DNA of 64,000 nucleotides from Loripinus fragilis (lineage: Eukaryota > Mollusca > Bivalvia > Lucinida > Lucinidae): NCBI GenBank assembly GCA_964019695.1, contig OZ026530.1, positions 33,214,690-33,278,689 of the forward strand, read 5' to 3'. The notes below the pieces were generated by a model that worked only from the letters and a program-made list of their open reading frames with translations, made no database searches and was not told the origin of the DNA. Shown piece after piece: positions 55,625 to 64,000 of this stretch. Within the stretch, counting starts at the first letter, position 1, and the number at the start of each line of letters is the position of its first letter. A program made the position numbers and the translations under genes.

Positions 55625-55930
55625 AGGCCGCCAAGCGCAGTCGGTAATGTGTCTGGCTACAGTTGCGTGTCTGAATGCATATAGAGGGGTCGCGAATTTC
55701 GATCCCGGCCCGATCCCATACTTTGGAGGAGATTGACCATGTTATAATTTCTAGGGTTATTCTCCTCCCTGATGCATTCAAGATGGGATGTTGTCAGTTA
55801 CAAGCAAATGTGTATGCTCAAATTTTAATACTGGTTAACTGCTTGCCCAGGGAAAGGTGTAGTTAGGTAAACTGACCTTCCCGCCATGACCAAAGCTGTG
55901 GATTGGGACTTAAAGCAACAAAACAAAGTA
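55625..55930 (+). mobile_element. tRNA-derived SINE (family 2), copy 1
   Basis: The head has 'gcgcagtcggtaatgtgtct' and a B-box-like 'atttcgatcccgg'. The body shares 'gagattgaccatg', 'cattcaagatggg' and 'tgggacttaaagcaacaaaa' with 57630-57945. The tail is A-rich. The two ORFs over it are shadows. Confidence 0.65.
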
Positions 55931-56041
55931 GTTCTGGGAAATTGAGGAATCCACATTTTTAATGGCTCTCAAATCATGACGACATCCTGTTCTTACACAG
56001 TGTTTCTGCAAGAGCAGAATTTTTGGGGATCATTTATGGCG

Positions 56042-56847
56042 GGTGCGTTTACTAACAGGAATGGACCGCCATAACCGGAATGGACCTCAAAATTCACCCT
56101 AAAATACATGTTTTAAGTGTACTTGACAAGAAATTTTGGTTAAGTAATACAAAATATCAAAAATTTTCGGTGTCCAGACAGTTTCAATTCAAAAAAGGTT
56201 TTCTAAAAGATTTTCTGTCTTACCCTGATATTCTAGTAGATCTACCTTATAAGGCTTACTTACACCAGTCACCTATAAAGTATGAATGTATGCAATAAAG
56301 ATCACTGCATTCCTTTTTCATAGTGTTTGCACATTTATATTGTAGAAAAATCATATTGGATGCAGTTATTGTCAAAGCACTCAAATAACGAAATACCAGC
56401 AAACATGATATATTGGTCCCATATGGGCTATTTAGGTGAGGCTACCCAGATGGGCCTCATAGAACAGCTCTTATATCTTGGCATATGCTCGACTATTTGT
56501 AAAGACCAGAGACAATTGTGTGAGCATTGGCATGGGGACTATAATGTAATCAGCTGCCATTTGATCAGACATATTTCTGGGCCCTTATTTATATAGAATG
56601 TGCATCTTCAATATGAACTGACACAATTTAAATGCGTTCACGTCAACCATGTAACAAACCACTGACGGTGCTCCTATGCACTATAAAAGGTGCAATATCA
56701 ATAGAAACTGGAATTTCAAGATAAATTATGGTAAAAAAATAAATTTAGTTGCATAAAACAAATTAATTTTGATATCCATTCCGGTTATGGAGGCCCATTC
56801 CGGTCTATTCCGGTGTGTTCCGGTCCATTCCTGTTATTATACGCACT
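56042..56847. mobile_element. Inverted-repeat MITE rich in GGAATGGACC
   Basis: The left end 'ggtgcgtttactaacaggaa' faces the right end 'ttcctgttattatacgcact', and 'ccataaccggaatggac' faces 'attccggttatgg'. Variants of 'ggaatggacc' or 'attccggt' recur six or more times near the ends. The ORFs at 56080-56596 have no domain and contain no transposase motif. Confidence 0.65.
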
Positions 56848-57629
56848 GATTTATAACCCCTTGTTTGAAAATTTGGGGTCATTGGCAAATTTAGATGGTC
56901 AGAACTTTTTTATATACAATAACTTTTCATTTGTCTGCGTATGCGTCGATATTAAAGGTGTTTGAAGACTTTACCCATGCGCAGACTGTCAGTCTAAAAA
57001 TAGATGTGATGCATTGGTTATCGTTGTCTTATATATTTTAGTGTATTGGAGCAAAGAAAACTTTCTTTTCTAGGCTACTTCTTCTAAAATTTATGGTGTA
57101 TAATGCCCCAAACTAGCAGAGAAACAAGCTAAAATTACTTGGAACGAAACCCCATCTGTGCGAATCGCCAATGACATTTCAATTTTGAGATGCGCAGTCA
57201 TCGTTTTTGAAATATGGAAATACCCAGCAAAGATATTTGTGTTCAGGTCTATTTTCCACATGAATAATATTAATAGAAGCGTTATCATTGAGGTAAGCTT
57301 GAAGTCCTCAGATCTCGGCACATAAAGACGATGGAGTTTCGTTCTCGCTGCTCTTTTTGTGTTCGTCACGAAAAACGCACAGACAAACTGTCAGTGTGTC
57401 AGCAGTCAATTTATTGCGTCAAAAGCGCAAGAAACGCACTCTCGCGAAAACACTGCTTACATGCATTAAAAGCTGTTTAGATGCCACTCATTTTATGTTT
57501 CCAGTCAAAAACGCAGCAAATAGTTACATGTAATATGAACTCTGGCACAACCTAAACCTTGCAAAGCAAACAAACTGATCTATTGACATTTAAGCCTAAT
57601 CTACATTTCTAAATTTTTTTTTTTTAAAC
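56848..57629. other. No feature recognised
   Basis: Non-coding. The 92-codon minus-strand ORF at 57091-57369 has no domain or repeat partner. Confidence 0.4.
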
Positions 57630-57945
57630 CTGGCCGGAAGCACAAACTGTAACGTGTCTGGCTACAGATGCATGTCTGACTACAAGTCTGGGGGTTGTGA
57701 GTTTGATCCCCACCTGGTCCCATACTTTCGTGGAGATTGACCATGAAATAATTTCTATGGTCATTTTCCTCCCTGCAGCTAAATCATTCAAGAAGGGTTG
57801 TTGTCAGATATAAGCGAAAGTATGTGCATGAAGTACTGGTTTACTGCTTGTTCAAGCTTGTCCTGGAATAAGTGTGGTTAGGTGAACTCGACCGTCCCAC
57901 CATGACCATAGCTGTCGACTTGGGACTTAAGGCAACAAAAACAAA
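57630..57945 (+). mobile_element. tRNA-derived SINE (family 2), copy 2
   Basis: Collinear with 55625-55930. B-box-like 'gtgagtttgatccccacc'; the A-rich tail ends 'ggcaacaaaaacaaac'. Confidence 0.65.
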
Positions 57946-58176
57946 CAATGTCTAAATTTTAAAAGTATTTAACCTGATATAGTCACTTTATTTACATACT
58001 TTATAATGTCAGGACCTCTGTTGGCAGACGATTGTTAGGGATATTCACTACAGTTCTCTGCTTATCTGCTTTGAATGAGAAAGTTCAGAGGATGGCATCC
58101 TGCTAAACCTGCGGAAGATGGCGAAACACAAGTATACAGGACTTCACCAGTGTTAGCAATACATTTGATGAGGGTG

Positions 58177-58255
58177 AATTTTGTTTGGTTTGGTTCTAAA
58201 CGTCCCAGTTAACAGCTATGGTCATGTAGAGACTGTCAGATCACCTAACCACATA
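58177..58255 (-). repeat. 3' fragment of SINE family 2
   Basis: On the minus strand it matches the end of the SINE at 57630-57945: 'gtggttaggtgatct', then 'catgaccatagctgtt', then 'gggacgtttagaacc' and an A-rich tail. Confidence 0.5.
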
Positions 58256-58624
58256 TGGCATTTTCTGTCAGCTTAGAAGCAAATTAGCCATTACACATAC
58301 TATTGCCATTAAATGGAAGGAGAAATAAGATACAGTGATAGTAGATTGTCACTACAGCTTGCATTTGTATGGTGACAGAATGAAAATGAGTTTCCTTAAA
58401 CAAAGATACTTTTTTTGGAAGACACTCCCAGTTCTCTCAGGGTCCCATTAAGGGTGGAACTTGGTCTTTAGGGCAACTATTTCACCCTAGTCGTCCCATA
58501 GCTTATTCCCTGTACCTAGATTTGTAATAGAAACCATTTCCTGCTTCTAAGATTTTCTCACAGAAAGGAATTAGCTGCAATCAGAAACAATAAATATAAT
58601 TTAAACTCTTTCAAAGATAAAATA

Positions 58625-58852
58625 AGCCGCTTCATGAGATTTCCAACAATATGGTATGTGCGACTAGCAAAGGCTCAAACCAGCCTGCACATACAGGTAT
58701 GTGCAGGCTGATCAGAGCCTTTGCTAGTCACTTAAATATTCCTTGACTGTTTAGTTACTGGCCCAACCTCAGTCTAAATGGAAGCTGTACAGGCTCGTCT
58801 GAGTCTAACCTTGTTAAAAAGTCACATTGTTTGAAATTACGTGTCACTGTTC
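58625..58852 (-). mobile_element. MITE family M1, copy E
   Basis: Opposite orientation to copy A. The left end 'agccgcttcatgagatttcc' and inner palindrome around 'cacatacaggtatgtg' are clear; the right end is decayed. Confidence 0.6.
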
Positions 58853-59136
58853 AAATTGACAAGAAATGAGTGCACCAATCATGGCTATTATAATGTAGTT
58901 TAAAGTGAATTAAAAACTTACTAATTCAATGTAAAAAGTCAGAATTGAGAAAAAAAATGTCGGAAGCTTCCTGGTTGAAAATTTTATCTTGAGCCCTGTG
59001 TCTGTGAGAATATAATTTGGGCCTTGTCCCGAGAAAACTTGTCTTCTGGGATTTGGGAACAACAAAGGCACTGACCAGCCTGTGCATCCGCCCAGTCTGA
59101 TCAGTGCCTTTGTTATTTGTTTATTTGAAAGTATCA

Positions 59137-59260
59137 TATCTAGACTTGCCACGGGGGAAATTACATATTTCTAGCTAGTCTCTGTAGCATAGCTGGCTGG
59201 TTTTGAATCTCACTTCTTGGGCAATCCCGAAGACAGGTTTTCTCGCAACGAGGCTCATAT
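59137..59260 (+). repeat. tRNA-like dispersed repeat, copy 2
   Basis: Matches 17188-17310. 'tagcatagctgg' and 'ggttttgaatctc' resemble A and B boxes. Confidence 0.5.
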
Positions 59261-60450
59261 ATGATTTATATATTTATGACCGCTTACCTGTAGGCCAAAT
59301 TAAAATTTGAATGGTTTCTCAGGCACCACGGCTGCGGCACCACATCCATATTAAAAGGCCTGTATTTGCTTTCTAAAAATGAAAATAATAAAAAAAACAC
59401 ATTTCCAGTTTCATAACAAAATTAACATCATTATCAGTAACAACCATGCAGTTCCATTGGTTCATTGGGGGTAGTAGTGCTATTTATTTATTCTCTCCTC
59501 TAGTTGTTTGATATTCTGATATTTTCCACTGTTTTTTGTTAGTTATCAAGCCCTAACAGTGTCAGTTTTATGTATCGGTGATAAAGTCAACTCTACTCGA
59601 TGTGCAGATTCTTTTACTATCAAGTTTTATGGCCTGACTTGAATAATATCCGATGAAATAACCATACAAGCACAACTTGTTCTGTGTTTTGAAAAAAAAG
59701 GTCCCACATCTGTTTTTTGCTGAATAAAAATACATGTAAAAACCTGCCCTGCCACATCTGTTGTTTTTAATGGTCTGAGCATTCAACAATTCAATATATT
59801 TTTGGCCTTATATTTTCAATTGACCCCTTCTGGTCTGAATGCTCAACTAAACACTTGTTTAACCCTATGTACCAAAAACCCCTAAAAGGGTACTTTGGCA
59901 AACAGTGCAGACCCAGAAGGAATGCCGCTTTGACAAAATCAATCTTCATAAAAAGATTTTTTTTTTTTTTGAAATTATAATCTGTCACACCTCAATATAT
60001 GCAATGGACCATCCTGACCTGACTTAACTGTATCAAACTTTATGGGGAAATTCCATTGGTACACAAAATGGTGTACATGTACTGCAAATAGATTGTACAT
60101 GTACTTATATACATACATAGGAGTAGGTTTTTCAGGGGACAAAAATTCCACTCACCGGCTCATAATTACGAGTGAAATCTAGAAAGGATGAGTGATTCTT
60201 CCCAAAGTACCCGTCCTATAGGACGAGTGCTTTGGGAAGAACTACTCGGGGAAGTCATATTACATATTACTACATTATGTCCTTTATTGCATACACTTTC
60301 AAAGGACAAGTGCATGGGTTTGCAGGACAAGTAAAAATTGTAAGTCACTCGTCCTGCAGGACACGTGCAATAATTGTATTGAAATAGTTCTGTCCCCTGG
60401 TATTATACAGTAGATCAATTTTCTTATTTATCAATCAAAACATATTTTGC
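59261..60450. other. Non-coding, one hairpin
   Basis: Apart from the hairpin at 60198-60239 ('cttcccaaag' facing 'ctttgggaag', with 'gtcctataggac' at the centre) nothing is recognised. Variants of 'cactcgtcctgcaggac' recur near 60345, so a small repeat family may be present. Confidence 0.45.
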
Positions 60451-60792
60451 AGGTACTCAAAAGTACGGTCAAAGGGACGGTTCTTTTGATCACCCAAAAC
60501 AAATGTTTAAGCTGACAGATAAGTCAATATTCTCAATTTTACCCTTAAAATTGTTTATCTGGACCTGTCACATACATGTACAAATCAAGACTCCAGATAA
60601 GAGTGCGTAGCCAAAAATTACTTTTCTTTTTTCTCAACCAATACATTTGTTGTGGGTACTCAAAAGAAAAGTCTCAGCGAGACAGTTCATTTGATCACCC
60701 AAAACAAATGTTTAACTCATGGATAAGACAATATTCTCAATTATATGCTTAAAATTATTTATCTGGACCTGTCAAATACATGTACAAATGCA
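60451..60792 (+). repeat. Tandem repeat, two ~200-bp units
   Basis: Units start at about 60451 and 60653 ('ggtactcaaaag'), and share 'gatcacccaaaacaaatg' and 'tttatctggacctgtca'. The second is cut short where the foldback MITE begins. A related piece lies near 190-300. Confidence 0.65.
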
Positions 60793-61303
60793 GGGTGGGT
60801 AGTCACATGGTTTTTGTTTGGATACGATGTGGATGCTCGAATACAATGTATGGATATTCTGGTCGAATCTAAGTAGATTTCTCTGTTTTCTCATCTTTAC
60901 CCAGAAAGTTTACAGCATTTTCCGGCCCACATTTTTCCTGATCAAACGCTACCAGGATATCCTCTTTAAGCTTTTTACTTTGAGTACAAACTCTGTCACA
61001 AAGAAAATAATTGTCGTCTGTACAGTTTAATTCTATAATTCAGGCTCGATCTCCGCCACTAAAATATTTGTGACAGAGTCAGTACTCAAAGTAAGAAGCT
61101 TTATACGGATATCCTGGCATCCTTAGAACTTAGATCAGGGAAATTCTGGGCTGGAAAATGGTGTATAACTTTCTGGGTTAAGATGAAAAAACACAGAGAA
61201 ATCTCTATAACTTTTGCTTAAAACATCATTTTTGTGGGAAAGAAGTACGGTAGGGTATTTTTCCCCACAGTGTATCCAAATAAAAACCACATGACTACCC
61301 ACC
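60793..61303. mobile_element. Foldback MITE (~511 bp) upstream of the zinc-finger exon
   Basis: Arms of about 200 bp are inverted: 'gggtgggtagtca' faces 'tgactaccc', and 'atttctctg', 'gaaagttta' and 'tactttgagtac' have matching partners. The loop is short. No coding capacity. It ends 68 bp before the ATG of the zinc-finger gene, so it may lie in its 5' UTR or first intron. Confidence 0.75.
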
Positions 61304-61370
61304 ATGAAATGTATATTTACAGAGTATTACAGCATTAACCAACTATTCTGAATGAAGCCGAAACCCAACT

Positions 61371-61671
61371 ATGAACGATGCAGACCTCATGGCCGGAGCA
61401 TATGCCCTTTACGCACAGAATCTCGCCGCTATTGGCGCCATTGACAAGGCGAACCTTATCGGGCAGATCCAATCTATCATAAACTCCAACGCCCCTCATG
61501 AGTCATCCAATCCCGCATCCGCCGCGTCGTCCAACAGCGAGAAAAGCAATGGTATGGATGGTGGGTCAGATCGTTCCCTTACTGACGATGGTGTGAGGCC
61601 AGCTTGCCGATTTTGTGGAAAAACATTTGCCCAAGCCAGTTATATTAAAGCCCACGAAAGACTTCATACAG
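61371..61671 (+). CDS. C2H2 zinc-finger protein, exon with first finger
   Basis: The open frame starts at ATG 61371, with an in-frame TGA 18 bp upstream supporting it as the first Met in this exon. Residues 1-35 are Ala-rich and probably helical; 36-78 are Ser/Asn-rich and flexible. A canonical C2H2 finger spans residues 79-99 (C79, C82, H95, H99). The exon ends at 61671 with donor G|GTTGGT inside the TG of a TGEKP linker (phase 1). The next exon supplies EKP. It would be a nuclear DNA-binding protein, but I cannot name the orthologue. A possible acceptor (tttacag) lies near 61322, so an upstream non-coding exon may exist. Confidence 0.8.
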
Positions 61672-62880
61672 GTTGGTGATTGAGTTGGGCAGTTATCTTC
61701 AAGTTTTCAGTTAAGTTTTATCATGGCTGACTAATTATATGTATTGTAATTTTTCTCTCCTCAAATAGCGTCAGTAAATCTTAGACTGAATCCACAGCAC
61801 ATGAGATTTTGGTATATAAGCAATAACTCAGATAAACCTGGGCAAATGCACAGTCTTGGCAAAGCCTTAGTTACTAATGGACACAATGGAATGCACATAG
61901 CCAAACTAGATAGCTTTGCGTACATGTTTCAAAAGGTTAATGATTCAGGGATTTTCCTAGGCCTGATTTAGGGTTGACCATCGGCCCTTACCCAATTAAA
62001 AATGAGCAAAAACTTCCCAAAATGGTGCATATCATTCTATATCAGTTCTAAATTTTTGCGAAAATTTCTTGAAAATCCAAAACAAAAATAACAAAGCTGC
62101 AGATGCATAAAAATTTGCATAAAATGTGAATGCAAACATGTTTTCATTCACATTTTTTTACAAAATTTCATGAGCTTTTATGAAGGGCAATTAAAGCAAC
62201 AAAGCTTTTCACTGCTTTTCACTGCTAATTTCTTATGCTTTTTAATCCATTTAAAACGGCGGTATAGTTATTTTAGACTGCGTCAAATTTTCCCAATTTT
62301 AATGATCCAAATGCTTTTTTCCCAAATTCAACAAGCATCTGGCCCCGACTTCAGAAAGATAGGAAAATCCCTGTGAGTTTTGAAAAATAGATCTGATGCA
62401 TTTATCAGCAAAATGAATACCTAAATGTATTTCATCGCCATAGACACTGACATTTTCAGAATGCCTTTATAATTGATCTTTGCACAGAGGATAAGATGTG
62501 TATCTGGAAAATTAAATCCAAAAATTTCATTTACTCAATAACCTTATGATATTGGTTTACCACTTGTTTAAATGTTTTTCAAAGACAATTCTAACAAGTG
62601 GTCAAACTAAAGGATTTGAGGAGAAATCAAAGACATTGATGATTAAAAAAAGAATATACACTTCCAATCTAGAGCTCTTTTTTTATGGTAAATTGAAAAA
62701 AAAAAACTAAAGTTTTTAGTTGAAAATATACTGCATCATCATTATGTTTTCTTTGTGAGAAACCTTACGGTTGCAGTGATTGTGGTAAGCAGCACTGCTA
62801 CTTCGTACAGTAAACTGGTTGGCAGTATGATAAAGACAGTTCAGTAGAAAATGTGCAGCATCTTCGCTATTTTTTTCTAG
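61672..62880 (+). other. Intron of the zinc-finger gene
   Basis: A 1.2-kb GT-AG intron, phase 1, ending in the T-rich ttttttctag. It contains a 36-bp partial copy of the next exon's start at 62755-62790. The 68-codon ORF at 62170-62376 is unsupported. Confidence 0.75.
62755..62790 (+). pseudogene. Partial duplicate of the zinc-finger exon start
   Basis: 34 bases match 62881-62914 with two mismatches, covering GEKPYGCS-CG. It lacks a usable acceptor in the right phase, so it is probably a non-functional exon remnant, although it is followed by GTAAGC. Confidence 0.65.
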
Positions 62881-63402
62881 GTGAGAAACCATACGGTTGC
62901 AGTGTTTGTGGTAAAGCTTTTAGTGACGCCAGCAACTGGAAAAAACATGAGAGGATGCATTCCAGACAACTCCAAACAGCTGTTGATGAAGGAGTGCTTC
63001 CCCTTGTTACCAGTGCACCAGCAACACCAGAGCGAATGACCCCTACATCTCCTACCATGTCACTACCGCAGCTTACGATACAACCCACCCAGATGCCCCA
63101 AGTTTCATCGCAAAGCCAGAGTATTCCCAGCAGTCAAACATTACAGTTACCATTGATCACACCACCACTCCAGTTACGGCTAAGCTTACCGGAGATTCCC
63201 ACCTCACGTGAGATGAACACACCCACCCCTACACATGAAAATAGTGCATATGAAAATAGTTCAGAGCTGTCTCCGCCCATAAAGAAGAACAAGGAGGAGC
63301 CTATGTCAATCACGTGCAATATGTGTGACAAGATATTTTCCACGCCAGCCAGTCTCTCGATGCATAAGAAGATCCACAGTGGAGAGAAAGCACATTGTTG
63401 TG
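62881..63402 (+). CDS. C2H2 zinc-finger protein, exon with fingers 2 and 3
   Basis: The exon starts after ttttttctag and completes the TGEKP linker. Finger 2 follows at once (CSVCGKAF...HERMH). A Pro/Ser/Thr/Gln-rich region of roughly 110 residues follows, ending in the acidic and basic 'PPIKKNKEEP', which may hold a nuclear localisation signal. Finger 3 is CNMCDKIF...HKKIH with a following SGEK linker, so a fourth finger should continue in the next exon. I place the donor at 63402|63403 (TG|GTAAGT); reading through to the stop at 63510 would be intron sequence. The gene most likely continues beyond the window. Multi-finger spacing of this kind suggests a transcription factor rather than a KRAB-type expansion member. 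Confidence 0.8.
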
Positions 63403-64000
63403 GTAAGTCATGCATTCCAGAAAATTCTGTCAGGGTGGGTCCTGGCGTCCTTTTTTTAGTCATTTACGTATCTCACAGAGGGGGACTTCCCTCGGGGAGA
63501 AATAAGACTTAGTATTTCCTAAGGAAACCTATAGCCACTTGTGATTTTCCAGGGTTTGTCCAGACTCCCTGCCCCCTTCTGGATCCACCCATGTAAGGTC
63601 AAGTACGATAAATGGTTTAGTTATCTATAGAGGGTCTTACAAGAGTGCTGATGTAAAACAGTATTATTGAATTCATTAATCAAGTTTGGGAATAGAGATA
63701 AAAATGCGAGGCTTTCGTAAATTTTATCAATTTTTCGCAACAAGTTTATTAAATTCAATAAAACAGGAGCATAAATGTTAGATTCTATAGATCATATTAT
63801 GACATCAAAATTAATTTAAAATCATATGTTTGGCATGAAAATGTCAAGTTTTTGTCATTTTATATGCAACATTGTTATGGACCTCATAACATTACTAAAC
63901 ATGTAAACCACAAGTGGTTACTAATGGTTTATCTATTTACATACATGGCATTCTTGCACACTGGATAAGGATATCTGAGATTTTAGCCTGTGATAGAAAA
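63403..64000 (+). other. Presumed intron with half an M2 MITE
   Basis: Begins GTAAGT. About 63545-63600 matches the right half of M2 elements (tccagggtttgtccag, then cttctggatccacccatg). No further finger is seen before the window ends. Confidence 0.55.

Noticed and set aside
62758..62790. Alternative exon starting at gag|AAACC
   Set aside because: That acceptor would put the exon in a phase that meets a stop within a few codons.
62853..63512. Zinc-finger exon as a single ORF of 219 codons from its own ATG to the stop
   Set aside because: The first codons lie in the T-rich acceptor tract and the last ~36 follow a GTAAGT donor; the exon is 62881-63402.

Overview
The window is animal nuclear DNA, most likely from a bivalve mollusc. 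It is AT-rich, gene-poor and packed with degraded transposons. One intron-containing C2H2 zinc-finger gene is visible. Several repeats recall ones I associate with bivalve genomes, such as the units built on 'accaagtttgttcaaatt' and the ends 'ggatcgctcacctg'. The species assignment is inference; no organelle, viral-genome or bacterial features are seen.

The centrepiece is a complete, recently inserted, minus-strand LTR retrotransposon of the Ty3/gypsy type carrying an envelope gene (35613-45042, 9430 bp). Its two 714-bp LTRs differ at one position and are flanked by a 4-bp ATAT duplication. On the minus strand the order is: 5' LTR with TATA box and tandem 20-bp upstream repeat, candidate tRNA primer site, splice donor, gag with two CCHC knuckles, a -1 frameshift window followed by a perfect 11-bp hairpin, protease, one in-frame TAA, RT/RNase H/integrase, a frame change at a run of six A, an integrase tail in a second frame, a strong splice acceptor, and a 687-codon envelope resembling baculovirus F and errantivirus Env proteins.

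0-35 kb: a long-inverted-repeat element (975-6276); a piggyBac-like MITE with TTAA ends (6294-6918); a composite repeat (8961-13445) holding a SINE and a 3.15-kb inverted-repeat element, with an almost uninterrupted paralogue at 26669-27695; and a FADD-type LINE scattered over 16.4-26.1 kb and split by a Tc1/mariner-type element (16625-19011) and a 4.58-kb inverted-repeat element (19246-23828) that itself holds remains of an RTE-like and a Penelope-like reverse transcriptase. After 26 kb come several small MITE families, a 547-bp segment with an inverted twin 20 kb away, G-rich MITEs, a perfect 26-bp hairpin, and a foldback-like element (32868-34672) with 11-bp internal periodicity.

45-61 kb: more MITEs, a tandem array of palindromic units (46660-47560), a palindrome made of palindromes (50394-50652), a second copy of an 880-bp repeat, a second long-inverted-repeat element with two nested MITEs (about 53100-54970), a second SINE family, and a foldback MITE just upstream of the gene.

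61.3-64 kb: two exons of the C2H2 zinc-finger gene on the plus strand, joined by a phase-1 intron that splits a TGEKP linker; the gene appears to run past the window end.

Limits: alignments were done by eye, so identities and repeat boundaries are approximate unless a target-site duplication or empty site fixes them. Family names for decayed repeats are inferences.
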